A stretch of 64,000 bases of DNA from Erpobdella octoculata (taxonomy: Eukaryota > Annelida > Clitellata > Hirudinida > Erpobdellidae), in the NCBI GenBank assembly GCA_963978895.1, contig OZ022238.1:42837155-42901154 (forward strand), given 5' to 3'. Positions 23,629 to 35,197 of this stretch are shown here, in pieces; position 1 is the first letter of the stretch, and each line of letters begins with the position of its first letter. A program made the translations under genes and the position numbers. The notes under the pieces are model-generated. The model did not search any database. It had not been told where the DNA came from and was given only the letters and a program-made list of their open reading frames with translations.

Positions 23629-25317
23629 TCAATCGTCAACATAGTTTTCTTTTTTTTTGTCATCATCAATATCGGCGTATTTTTTAAATCCCCATGCAAT
23701 CATCTTTTTCTTGAATTCTTTGTTTACTTTAAAAAGTTCTTTAAACTTTGTATATAACCAACATCTATTAAAAATTGACGCTTTAACAATTTCATACGTT
23801 TGCGGTGGTAGGCGACCATGAAGGTCATAAAAATTTTCAATAATTTCTGATAGCCCATAGCTAAAACGGCGCACATTTGGGTTATAAATAATCATAGAGG
23901 TAAATACATCGTCTTCAAGCAGTATTTCCCACATAGGTTTGGAAATTAATCGCCATTTAATATTCAGGAGTCTATGCAATTTTAAATCACTTTGCGGAAT
24001 TTTATAAACAAATGCGTCAAAAAATCTGTGAATTTCATTTTTTGATTTGTCACGAAAGCGAAAACACGAGGATGCCAATTCTACAATGTTTGGTAAAACT
24101 TCATAGTTGGCACTATAATAATCCAATGCTCGGCACAATAAATCTATAATAGTTGTATAAAAATCACCTTTTAAGAGTAGATTGCAGTTCTCTTCAATAA
24201 GATACTGATTCAAATTATACAGCCAATTGTTAAAAATTATCACATTTGCAAAACAATAATTCATTAAAACTATGTACCCTTTGATGTCGGCAAAAGAACC
24301 CACAGTTTCTGGATTTTTGTGTGCAGCCTCAGTTGAAGAAAACCCCATGCCGCAAAGACCCAGAAATTTAAATGATCTCTGATGAAGCCACATAATTGGT
24401 GGTGAAAAAATATCGTACGAATAACTTAAATCCAGATGATATAGTCGAGGTAACAGATCTATCATTTTATAAATTTTGTTTATGTTTATGTCAATATCGA
24501 GCTTCAAAAAATCATTAAAACTTAGGTCCAGCATCGTGAGATTATAAAGGCAAGATACGACGCTAATCAATTCATCACACGTTACGCCAGTGCAATTTGC
24601 CAAAGACAGCTTTTCAATGTTAAACATCGTTTTAATTTTGCTTAACAACTTCAGAGAGAAACACCTGAACATTTTGAGAGATAATATTTTTTTACTAACA
24701 AATTTAAGTTTAATTAAATCAATTAAATTTTTATTGCAATGACGTTCATTTACTAATATGCAGTGTAACGACAAACTTTTTAAATTTGGACGAAATTGAG
24801 TTGGACTGTTAATGTTCGTTTCATGATATTTAACAAGACTTTCGCAAGAAACATTTAACTCTAGTTCTTCTAGATTTGAAAATAGAAACTCTCGACTCCA
24901 GAGGATTTCGTACAACAAAATCATTTTTTCCGTCGTTTTTGGGTCTGTATGCCATGTGTCAGGTGTTGAAAATGTTAAAGATATCTTAGCAAATGTATGA
25001 AATTTAAGAATTTTTCTCAACGACCGGCGATAATAATCAACATCGAAATCTCTAAATACAAGTTCATTGCAACAACATCTATCTGGTTCAAGCAAACAGG
25101 GTAATAGATACTCGTACGAAATTCTCACGCCTCTTTCTTGACATGTCGAAAGAATGGCTTGAAATATATTCACTGGTAATTTAATTCCGTTTTTAAGTCT
25201 GTAAGTAAAATCTTTTTCAGTAAAAGAAACTTCAAGAAAAACGTTCTTGAAGTTGAGAGCTGTAAAATTGACACAAGAGTTTTTTAAGGAGGTCAAGTTA
25301 TGATCGTTAACGTACAT
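23629..25317 (-). CDS. LRR protein (ZYG11-like), copy 2, intact
   Basis: One uninterrupted exon of 562 codons, ATG at 25317 and TGA at 23629. Residues 1-150 are an N-terminal region with a Cys cluster (DRCCCNELVF). Residues 150-330 form leucine-rich repeats (LEELELNVSC, LKSLSLHCIL, ILSLKMFRCF, IEKLSLANCT, LTMLDLSFND, LYHLDLSYSY, FKFLGLCGMG). The remainder is helical and ends in an acidic/basic tail (DIDDDKKKENYVDD). This order resembles ZYG11/ZER1 proteins, receptors that bring substrates to Cullin-2-Elongin ubiquitin ligases. A VHL/Cul2 box was not identified, so the role is an inference. Copy 1 at 3278-4965 has one frameshift. Lack of introns, with neighbours rich in introns, suggests a retrocopy or a mobile gene family. 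No signal peptide or membrane segment seen. Confidence 0.8.
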   Translation of the reverse strand: MYVNDHNLTSLKNSCVNFTALNFKNVFLEVSFTEKDFTYRLKNGIKLPVNIFQAILSTCQERGVRISYEYLLPCLLEPDRCCCNELVFRDFDVDYYRRSLRKILKFHTFAKISLTFSTPDTWHTDPKTTEKMILLYEILWSREFLFSNLEELELNVSCESLVKYHETNINSPTQFRPNLKSLSLHCILVNERHCNKNLIDLIKLKFVSKKILSLKMFRCFSLKLLSKIKTMFNIEKLSLANCTGVTCDELISVVSCLYNLTMLDLSFNDFLKLDIDININKIYKMIDLLPRLYHLDLSYSYDIFSPPIMWLHQRSFKFLGLCGMGFSSTEAAHKNPETVGSFADIKGYIVLMNYCFANVIIFNNWLYNLNQYLIEENCNLLLKGDFYTTIIDLLCRALDYYSANYEVLPNIVELASSCFRFRDKSKNEIHRFFDAFVYKIPQSDLKLHRLLNIKWRLISKPMWEILLEDDVFTSMIIYNPNVRRFSYGLSEIIENFYDLHGRLPPQTYEIVKASIFNRCWLYTKFKELFKVNKEFKKKMIAWGFKKYADIDDDKKKENYVDD

Positions 25318-26006
25318 TTTTGCAAAAAAACTTGTTTGTTAGTTTAAAAACAAAAATTATAATCTATGTAAATAAATATCTCATTAAGTGTTTGTTGTCG
25401 GAAAAAGATAAAATTAACTAAAAAAAAGTTCAAATTTTTTAGCTTTATGTTTTTTGACGTATCCCAATTGTTTTAATTTGTTTTTGTAATTGTAATTTTT
25501 TTACAACAAAATAGTCTTGAAAACAGCTAATGATATAATATTTTTTTCAAATGGTTTTTTCTGCGACACTTACAGGTAGCAAAATATTTCACTATCAAAT
25601 TAACTTAAAACTTATTTGAGATTTTGTATGGCTTATTTTATAAGCAAGAAATTCCAGACCCGGTTCATTTTATAGGCGCAAAATTTTAGTTATCCAAATC
25701 TAGTGTTTCGTTTCTGGATCTCCATCCAATTGGGAAAGCGGATGTAACCGTAATGGTGGTGACGCTTGCGCTGCTACAATCGATATAGCTTGCATTCATT
25801 GTCGCTATGTCATCAAACCCTGGTTGAGTCGTTCTTTCTCATTGCAATGGCAACTTAGCCAAAACTGATGACTTGTTGAACGATCGTCTTGTTGTAAGAG
25901 TTAGAGTTATTTTTTCTGCTCGTCTTGTCAGCAACATTAACATAACAATACGAAGCATTAGTCGTACCTAGTCTGATTGTGCACACGTGCCCACGACTGC
26001 CTAGTT
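25318..26006. other. 5' flank of LRR copy 2
   Basis: To about 25808 this is the duplicated flank shared with 4966-5449. From CATCAAACCCTGGTTG it is unique to this copy. No further feature recognised before the MITE. Confidence 0.6.
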
Positions 26007-26015
26007 GCATAAAAA

Positions 26016-26262
26016 TGTCGCTGCTATTGCCCCGGCGGTTCGACGTGATTGCAATCGGTAAAATTGCTACTAACCCTACCTCTAACCCTATCCTAGGTAG
26101 TAAGTAGCATAAAAATTTCAAAATAATTTTTTTTAATTTTACTAATATTTTTAAATAAAGGTACAAATTCTGAGTTTGAATATACCATATAGTGTCAAAA
26201 AATTAAATTAATAAAGATATAGCGAATCAAAGATCGCATACCGCCATGGTAATAGTTATAAC
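26016..26262 (-). mobile_element. MITE with telomere-like core, copy 2
   Basis: A 247-base element in opposite orientation to 15385-15698, bounded by the direct repeat GCATAAAAA (26007-26015 and 26263-26271). The ends are CTGCTATTGCCCCGGCGGTT on the left and, as complement, ACTATTACCATGGCGGTATG on the right. The internal CCCTAA block (about 26070-26096) is much shorter than in copy 1. The shared AATTTGTACC/AAACTCAG-type sequences between end and core confirm the same family. Confidence 0.85.
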
Positions 26263-26271
26263 GCATAAAAA

Positions 26272-26879
26272 CTGCACTGTGGCTCTATCGCCACGTTTTT
26301 GCTTTGTTTATATATAAATCCGGTTTTGGTTTTATTGTGTAAATGATTGGTTAAACCAAAAATCTCATTTCCTAGTCATGTTTCACACCAGAATTTAATC
26401 TTAAATGTCTCATTTTCATTTTGAGTGTTTTTCATTCATTTGACCTTGCATTTTCTTCTGCCAAGGTCACATCGACAATTTCTCAGGTGTGTTAACGGCG
26501 ACGTCATATAGTACTAAATATTTTGAATCCAACGATGTATAATACATGCTTGCGACATTTTTTTCTACCACTAACTAATTTTACCAGACTTTATGTAGGA
26601 TTCCATGGCTTAGTTAATGTTGACCTTGTTAAACCACGTGTCGGCGTTCAGGATTGAGTGAAGCTGGGAAATTATATAACTAGATAATATCTGACTTATA
26701 TTTTTACCCATTATTTTGTTTCCTAACATAAAAGCGCAATGGTGTATGTATTATGTCTTATGTTTTTTGCAGATTGCCATCTGCAGGTCTGAAAAAACTC
26801 ACGTTGATAGATTATGAGACACTGAACGCGGTTTGTTAGGGCACTTTTTTGTTAAAATGTTTAAATCAAAGTTATTAGC
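26272..26879. other. intergenic, nothing recognised
   Basis: No open frame, repeat or RNA signature was recognised. Confidence 0.4.
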
Positions 26880-27120
26880 CACGAAAGTTTAACGCTTTGC
26901 GGATATATATAATGCATCGTACGTCATCACTAAATATAAACAAGTTGAAAATTAATAAATCACCGAAGGCGGGTTTTCCCAATAATTTTGAGATTACGTC
27001 ATCACAAAATATAAACAAGTAGAAAATAAACAAATCACCGAAAGCGGGATTTTCCAAATTTTGAACGTACGTCATCACTTAATATAAACAAGTTGAAAGT
27101 AAATAAATTACCGAAGTAGT
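26880..27120. repeat. minisatellite of about 72 bases, three units
   Basis: ACGTCATCAC-AAATATAAACAAG recurs near 26921, 26995 and 27068, each followed by a CACCGAAGGCGGGTTTTCCC-type segment. Confidence 0.8.
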
Positions 27121-27470
27121 TCATCGGCGGTTTTCCCAATATCAGCCATTGAAGGTTGGTTTTTTTATATGCGGTTTTTGTCATTATCAGTCATTAAAGG
27201 TTGGGTTTTTTCGTAGGCTTTTTTTCAATATCGCCCAATAAAAGTTGTTTTTTTCTCTAATAGCCGTTACAGTTTTTTTTCGTAGGCTCTTTGTCCCCAT
27301 ACCACCCAATAAATATTGTTTTTCGTAGGCGGTTATTTCCAAAAATATCCAATATAGGTTTTTTTCTTAGGCGGTTTTTCACTATCACCCATTAAATGTG
27401 GTTTTTTCCAATATCGCCCATTAAAGGTTTTTTTTGTAGGCAGTTTTTCTAAAATCATCCAATCAAAGAG
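27121..27470. repeat. degenerate minisatellite with GTAGGCGGTTTTT motif
   Basis: At least five units of roughly 50-65 bases containing GTAGGC-GTTTTT, CAATATCGCCCA and TTAAAGGTTG variants, directly after the 72-base array and sharing its GGCGG-TTTTCCCAATA part. Confidence 0.65.
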
Positions 27471-28471
27471 AAGACCATTCCAAAACCTATTCAAGTGAAA
27501 AATCATCTGCTACTGGCTAAAATAGTCAGCGAATAGGCAGCGAAGCGTGCGTAAAGTTATTACTATAATAGCGCATTGGTGCTTCTTTTTGAGCTTAGAG
27601 TGCGATTTGAGTGCGACTACTTTTACTATTAAAATGTAAGTACTCACACGCTTCGCGCGCGAAGCGTGCGTCAAGTGCTGCTTATATATAACACAACACC
27701 AAACAAGAACTAGAGCCAATTCGGCTCTATACTTATATACATTCCAAAACCAATAGATGTTCTTCAAAACATCCAATTAAAAATAAAACAATAGAAATGG
27801 CTCGACTCAAACACCTATCAATTTCAAAAATTAAGCAAATCTTGAAGATAAAACAATAAAACATTGAAAATCGGAATGGGAAATTGTTTTTCTGACAAAC
27901 TTCGTAAGTTGTTAACTAAAGTTTATAAACAACAATAAAACTAACTAAAACCAAAAAAGTTTTAAAAGACCTGCAATTATATCATAGCTAAAACAACAGA
28001 TTTTTCGTTTTCCCTTACTTGATTATATATGATCATGAAACAAAGGCCACAAAAACAAGACTAAAAGGCCATCTAAAAAATACAGCAACCTCCATGTAGT
28101 TTTCAAATCTAGTAAAGATTTAGATTCAACGTAATTGATACCTGCGTACATCACCTAATACAGTCGTTTGCTTTCAAACAAGAGCCACATAAAATAAAAG
28201 TTATTTCAGTCAGAAATAACTAAAATATTAAAGAAAGCTTATTTTAATGATGAGGCCTAAAGGCTAAAAGTCATCACAAAAAATAACTTGACAACATAGA
28301 GCAAGTAATGAAAGCATGCAAACAGAGGAATTTCCCAATCAAGATGTCTTCTTTGAACAATTTGCACTTCTGAAACATTTGCTGTATGTAAAACGACATT
28401 TTAAATGTAACATCAATTCTCAAATGTGTTTCTGGATCATGTCTTTCTAGCTACTGACCAGGATGAGCTAT
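27471..28471. other. 3' flank of the LAR gene
   Basis: Holds the short palindrome CGCTTCGCGCGCGAAGCG near 27648-27665 with GCGAAGCGTGCGT copies on its sides. From about 28471 downward it is presumably the 3' UTR of the minus-strand LAR gene. The polyadenylation site was not fixed. Confidence 0.5.
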
Positions 28472-30817
28472 TCATTTGGTGTAGTGGTCAAATGAACTTA
28501 AATATTCAGATGCAGCTTGGTAACAGAAACCATACTGCTCCTTTTAAAAAAATTTTAAGTACATAAATAACAAATTTAATTTGATTAAAATAATTAAATT
28601 TGAAATAATTGTTATTTATAATTAAATAAGCAACCTCAGTTTGAATCATAAAAGGTCGTTGTGTCCTAAGAATTTTGGCTGTTTCAAAAAGATCAATAAC
28701 TCCTTCAGTTCTCATTCTTTCCAGAACATAACTCAATGCAACAAAAACGCCTGTCCTTCCGGAACCTGAACCGCAGTGTATTGCGATCGGCCCACAGTTA
28801 TCAATTTTACTTCGAGTGTTTTCCACTTGACCGATAAAATTTATGAATTGCTGACCATTGGCCAAAAAGTTTCCACCTGTTTGCGACCAGTCGATAAAGT
28901 GGAACTGGTAAATGATTCGAGACTGTCCATCCTGTATTGTAAAAGAAATTTCAGCAACAATTACTTTAATGAAGTATAACTTATTTAAATAAATAAAATA
29001 AAAATTGTAATAACACATAAAAGTGGTGACATAATATGAAAAAAGACTGACTCGGGCATCAGTCATTCTGAACTCTCTAATGAGGTACTGCCCAAAGTTG
29101 ATTGAAGAGGCTGGATCAAGTACAAAATACTGGTACCTCATGGATCTGTCTACAGGCCAATACTGATGGCACCTCTCCTATTTGAAAAAAGCAGTTTAAA
29201 ATTGAAATGCTGATTAACACACCATCAAACATGGGCATCAACTGCTCTACAAAAATATTTCAAACAGTCAAGCATAAAAATTAAGTAAATAAAACAAAAT
29301 ACAATTTATTACATACAAAATAGCTTACAATTCCAGATTCATTAAGGTTAGTTAACATGACAATGATGATGCAATTGTTCTCCCATATCATCCTCCAGAA
29401 ATCATTTGTTGTGTCAATCATAGGAGCTTGTGTAGCAATGTAGGACTGCTGGAATCTGTAGCCCTGATTTTAAATCAATTTCAAAAATTCATATAAGTAA
29501 GTTATTTAATTTAACTAAAAATATTGTTTGTTCAGCATAGTAGATTATTTTATTCATTTTATCTAAAACAGTGATATGGCAAACAAACAAATTATCCAAT
29601 AGAGAGGATTCCCATGCATTCTGCTATATTTTTGAAAAGATAGTTGTAGATATCTTCTTTGAAAGACCAGAGGTTGTGTAAATAAAAACAGTAACAGCTA
29701 GCTAGTGCAGCCATTTAAAGAATTAAATAGTTATTCGTTTTGTATAGATTGTCCAAGATGCTCTGGTTAGACAAAAACACAAGTCACATTATGGGAGTCT
29801 GCAGGATATTGTCAACGAAATGAAATGTTTTAACCATCCACAGAGTAGTAAAGCCAAATGCTGTAGACACCATTAAACATTTGTTGTGTACAAAGCATAA
29901 CAAAGCAGGAGACCACATAAAACTTGAGCAGCTTCATTTGACGAACTGAACAACACTTTATCTTTCATCACCAGGTCAGAAGAGAACTTCAACCAAATAC
30001 GACTAAGATTTGACAAATCTATAAAAAAAAACATGGATGAACAAACGACAAGAAGGTCAAGGTTGCTGTAAAGAAAAAGGTCATCAACACAAGAGATGCT
30101 AATGACTAGCATCCCAGAGAAACCTTCGTGACAAAGGAAAAGGTTGACCTTTGAGGGGGGGTTGTGCTATTATCATCATTTATTCCATGATCTTTAGTTT
30201 GGAAGATCATAAATCATCATGTATTGGGGTAAAAGGCAATATAAGATGGTGAATTCTTTTTGTTTTTACTTTAATTCTCGTTCAATAAAACATCAGAGTT
30301 CTTAGAACATTTAATACATTTGCTGCCAAATTCAATTTGACATGGGTCAGATCAAATAATTGTCAACAATGTTGTAGAACTCACATAGAAAGTATTAATA
30401 AAATCATACAGAAATTTTGACAATATGCACAAATTGCAAATACCACACTTTATGCTTTTCTATTACTACCAAAATCCAAGTAGAAAATTAGGTTTAGTAG
30501 CAGAATAAAAGCTACACAGAATAAATTAACTTTATAACAAATTTATTAATACAAAAACTGACATCTACGAAACTGGCATTGATGTAATCAGAACCATCAA
30601 CACCTCTGATTGGCTGTAGACAAACTCTGGTTGAGTCCACTACAAAATTAAAAATTAAAAAAATTTGTATCAGAAGCAACATAACCAAATTAAATGCAAT
30701 TTTGTTAAAAAAAACTTATGTACATGGAAGAACACCAGGATTCCTATTTTTGCTTTTATTACAGGTGAGGTTTGCAATTTGGAATTGGGAGGAGTCATAA
30801 TGTATCACTGATAATTT
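28472..30817 (-). other. Lar: LAR phosphatase domain D2 exons
   Basis: Six exons. The P-loop is [10 protein letters not shown], keeping Cys (about 1779) and Arg but altering the usual SAGV. The WPD-loop position reads DWSQTG, without the general-acid Asp. LAR D2 domains are usually weakly active and regulatory; this one is likely inactive as an enzyme. Confidence 0.93.
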
Positions 30818-33800
30818 CTAAAATAAAAAAAAGATAATGTTATTAATATATAAAACCACATCAAAATTAAATTAATGACTAAAACTGTAAACACTTTCTT
30901 GATTTCTCAATTAATTACAATATGTATCATAAATACTCTTTAATAAATTTGTTGCTTATATAAGCTAAGGTGATAAATACTATTACAGAAACCTATAGCA
31001 GTATGCCAGCCTAAATTAGCATATATCCAATTGGTAATGTAGCCAATTTTAATGCTAATTTGATAGATATGATATATGTTACTTACACTTTTTTATCAAT
31101 GAAAATCCTAATATTTAAGCTAATAGAATATATAGATTACTACATCTTATTAGAAAAAAATTCACATTGAAAACATTTTTTTACCTGATATTCATAAGTA
31201 AGTTTCAAAAAGCCAGTCTTAGGGTCAATATTTTTAAGATCCTGAATGTGGGCACAAAGGTTGTCAGCAGGAACTTCAGTTTCTCCTGGAGATTCGACGG
31301 CTTCAAGAACTGCCTCATAGATGAACTGGTACTGATCATCTGACTGTACCATGTAGTTTCTTTGTGATCTCAATTTAGTCACACATCCAAGGACATCAAC
31401 TCTGCCTGTTTGAGCTACCTGATCAAGGCACAGGTCAATAGCTATCAGTGCTCCAGTTCGACCAACTCCAGCACTTTGGCAATAAATAAATATATAAATA
31501 TAATAAATAAATATATATATATATCAACACATTTTTTAAAACTTTGGAAAAACAATAATAAACTTGTAATGATGTGAATTTAAATATCAAAAGTTAATTT
31601 ATCCATAAATTTTCGATACAACTTCAAAATAAGTATTAATAGAGCATGTTCAAAATGCTCAGTTTAAAATGTACTTTAAAAATACCTCAAATGAAAAACA
31701 TGTTTCAAACCTGCAGTGAACAACAATTGGTCCTCCATGAAAATGATTTGCTGTTTTAACCCTCCTAATAAATTGAAGTAGCAGGGTTGGATATTCGGGC
31801 ACTCCATGGTCCGGCCATGCAGTAAATTGCAGCTGGAGTACTTCTCTCGTCTCCATAAAATCTCTCTGCACGAACATTATATCAATGAAAAATTCCTAAT
31901 TAAAAAATAATTAAACATACACAAATAAATTAATTAAAAACACTTATAAATTTTATTTAATTACTAATTAAATTACAATACAAGCTAAAAAACGAACCAC
32001 AGATATGCTGAAAGTTCTGACTGTATATGAGGTCAGTTGAAGAACATCTTTAACAGCGACTTGTATCCCTTCGTAAACTTCCGAACCTTTATCAGGCCAG
32101 TACTGGTCACATTTTATCTACAATGCAGCATGTCTATGTGTATTTTATATCTCATAAGATAATATCAATAAATAATTAAACCTAATTTTTAATCTCAAAT
32201 ATAAGAAAAGTGTGTAACAATCACCCTGTTTCTCTCTTCCAGCTTTGTAATCATGATGATAGTCGAGCACTTATGTTCCCATATCATCCTCCAGAAATGT
32301 GCAAATGTTTCAGGCATTGGGCCCTGTTTGTCATTACAATTTTAAAAGATTTGTAGAAATCACAAATTCGCTAACAATAAAACTTTAAATTTTCAGAAAA
32401 TAGAAACGACAAATATAACGGCTACGTTAGCTGTGTAACATTCGAACCTGAGTTGCAATATAGACATTTTTACAGTGATTACCATCAATGAAATTTGCAT
32501 TGATGTAGTCACTTCCCGGGTATCCGTGAGATTGCAACGGAACTCTCGAATGGTCGTATGCGACAACATTGGCATATCTGTTCTTGTGTCTGTTCTCCTC
32601 CAGATTTGAGGCAGTCCATGTGAACTGCTTCTCGGAATCAATTGATTCGTATTCCTTTCTTAGAAGTTCTCTGTCGTTCTTTTTCAACTCTTCAATTCGA
32701 AAAGCCAGTTGGTGTATGGGGATGATTTCGTGGGCATTCAAAAAACCTGATACGTAAATAAAAAAATATTATTTTAAAATTTATTTTAAATAAAATTAAC
32801 AACAAAATCCATTTTTTAATTTTCTGACAAACTTTAAATTAAATCAGCATGCCAACTAGAGTTATTGTTAGTAAATTATAAAAACAAAAAAAAACATAGC
32901 CCATAGCAGATTAAGTGAGTTTTCATACCTGTGGAATGGTAACGATGACAATCACTGTCAATTGGATACTGAGAGTTGAGAGGAATTTCACAAGCATCTT
33001 TCACGAGTTTATTCTGATTCCTATAATGTTTGTCTTTCTTGCTTTTCAGGTTTCTCTTTCTAGAATGTTTTTTGTTTTTGCATTTAATTAGTAAACTAAC
33101 GTGCATAACCATTAACCAATCGAATGAAAGCAAATAATCGTCAATTCTACCTGATGCAAACAATGACAAGAATTATAACAACTACGAGCACTAATGCCAG
33201 AATGACAGGACCAATGAAAACCAAAAGCTGGTCGGAACTTCCGACCCCAACTCCTCCTTCCGCAAGATGTCCAACGTTAGTAGAATCCACGATTGAGGCT
33301 CCTATAGCTTGACTGTACTCACTAGATGTTTCAGATCCCTATAAAAAATATTTTTAATTAAAGATAATAAAAGCGACTGTAATACAAAATATTTAAGTAT
33401 AATTTCAATTAGAAATAAGTGGAAAGTTATATTTAAAAAAAAACTATTTATTTAATAATCATTTTAATTAGCTATGCTAACAATTAAACTAAATCATTAA
33501 ATTCATAAAAACACCAAAAACAGTAACTCACATTTTCAGAAACAAATCTAACGAAAAATCGATAAGCGAAATTATCAAGATTGAGTTTTTTGTTGGTGAA
33601 AAGTTGGTCACTCATTCCATCTCCGACAAGAAACTCAAGAGGAAAGTGAACTGAAAGGAACTGACCACAAAACCAGGCCATAGAATTTTCTGATGAAGAC
33701 AACAACTGAAATTAACAAGAATTATTATCTTGAAAGAAAAACCGGCTTCAGTTTATAAAATATGGTTAAACCCTTGAAACTTATTTGTGACCCAGTTGAA

Positions 33801-35166
33801 AGAATAGAAATAAATCTTTCATATATCATTATATTTATCAAATAGCTTGCACTGAAAAACCTTGATAAACAAATCATTAAAATGAAACTTATTGTACTTG
33901 AGTGCTTGAGAAATCCACTGGAGATTGGCTTTTAGCAGCTGCTTCTTGAACAACCGCCAGATAATATTTCCCATGCGGCATCTCCAGCAGGGTTCTGTTT
34001 AATCGGACCATCGCAGTGGCAGAAGAGATTCTTTCGGCGATCGGCGTCGGCAAGCTGAATGTTCTTGCCGGTCGTCCGAAAACTTGATTTTTATGAAAAT
34101 AAATTCTTTAAAAAAATTAAAAACCAATACAGCATTTTACAGGAAAAAATATAAGGCCAAAATAAAAATTAAAAGATATTTATTTAAACCAATGAAGCTT
34201 TTTGCATGAAAAGATATAAGGCCTAAATAAAAATTAAAAGATATTTATTTAAGTTTTATTTTAAGTCACCTGGTGAGGGAGAGGCATCCAACTCAACAAT
34301 ATCACTCCACGGTCCGCAACCTGTCTTGGTGCAAGCCGCGACTTGGACTACGTACGCCGTGTTCGCTTTCAAGCCATTGAAAGTCACTTCTGTTGCTGAC
34401 GTTATTTCCAGCAACTCCTCGGTAGTTCCTGTTTCTCTCATTTTCACTTTGTAACCAGCAGGTTTGCCATTCCACTTGTCATAGGAGAGAGGTGTCCAGA
34501 CCAGATGTGCAGTATTCGACTTTAGCCGCTCAGTGGACACGTTGCTAGGAGATTCTGATGGACCTGGATTTATTGATGTAAAAATTTTATTAAAAACTTT
34601 TCTTTAGCTTTATGCCTGGTAAAAAAATACTTATATATATATACAATCACCCTTGCTGCCGATACAGTTGACAAATGTTTTATTTAAAATGTATTTTATG
34701 CTGTTATTTGTGTGTATTAAAATGTAAACTCACTTCCTTCTGGAATTGCTATGGAAGCAAATGCTGGTGGACCAAATTCACCCATGCTTTTGGCCATTAT
34801 TTGAAATTCATACTCCACACCACTCACTAAGGAAATTTTGAACAATTAATTTAATCAAAACAATAAAACAATTTCCAACAAAACCAAACATCTAACAAAG
34901 AGCTTTTGATTGAGCCTGTGTGACATCGCCATCAATAATGACCTCTTCCATATTATCATCAATTGAATCCTTGGCTTGATAAGAAAGTTTGTATCCTTGT
35001 ATCGAACTGCTTCTTGTGTTTGAACTTTGAAGTGGAGCTTCCCATGTTGCCAAAACAATTGAAGGATTGACTTGCTGCTGAAACAAACGAAAACTCTGTG
35101 GCTCACCTATAACTGAAAAGTAATTTTTATATGAACTTTAAATAATATTATAATTTTGAAAATTTA

Positions 35167-35197
<31 letters not shown>

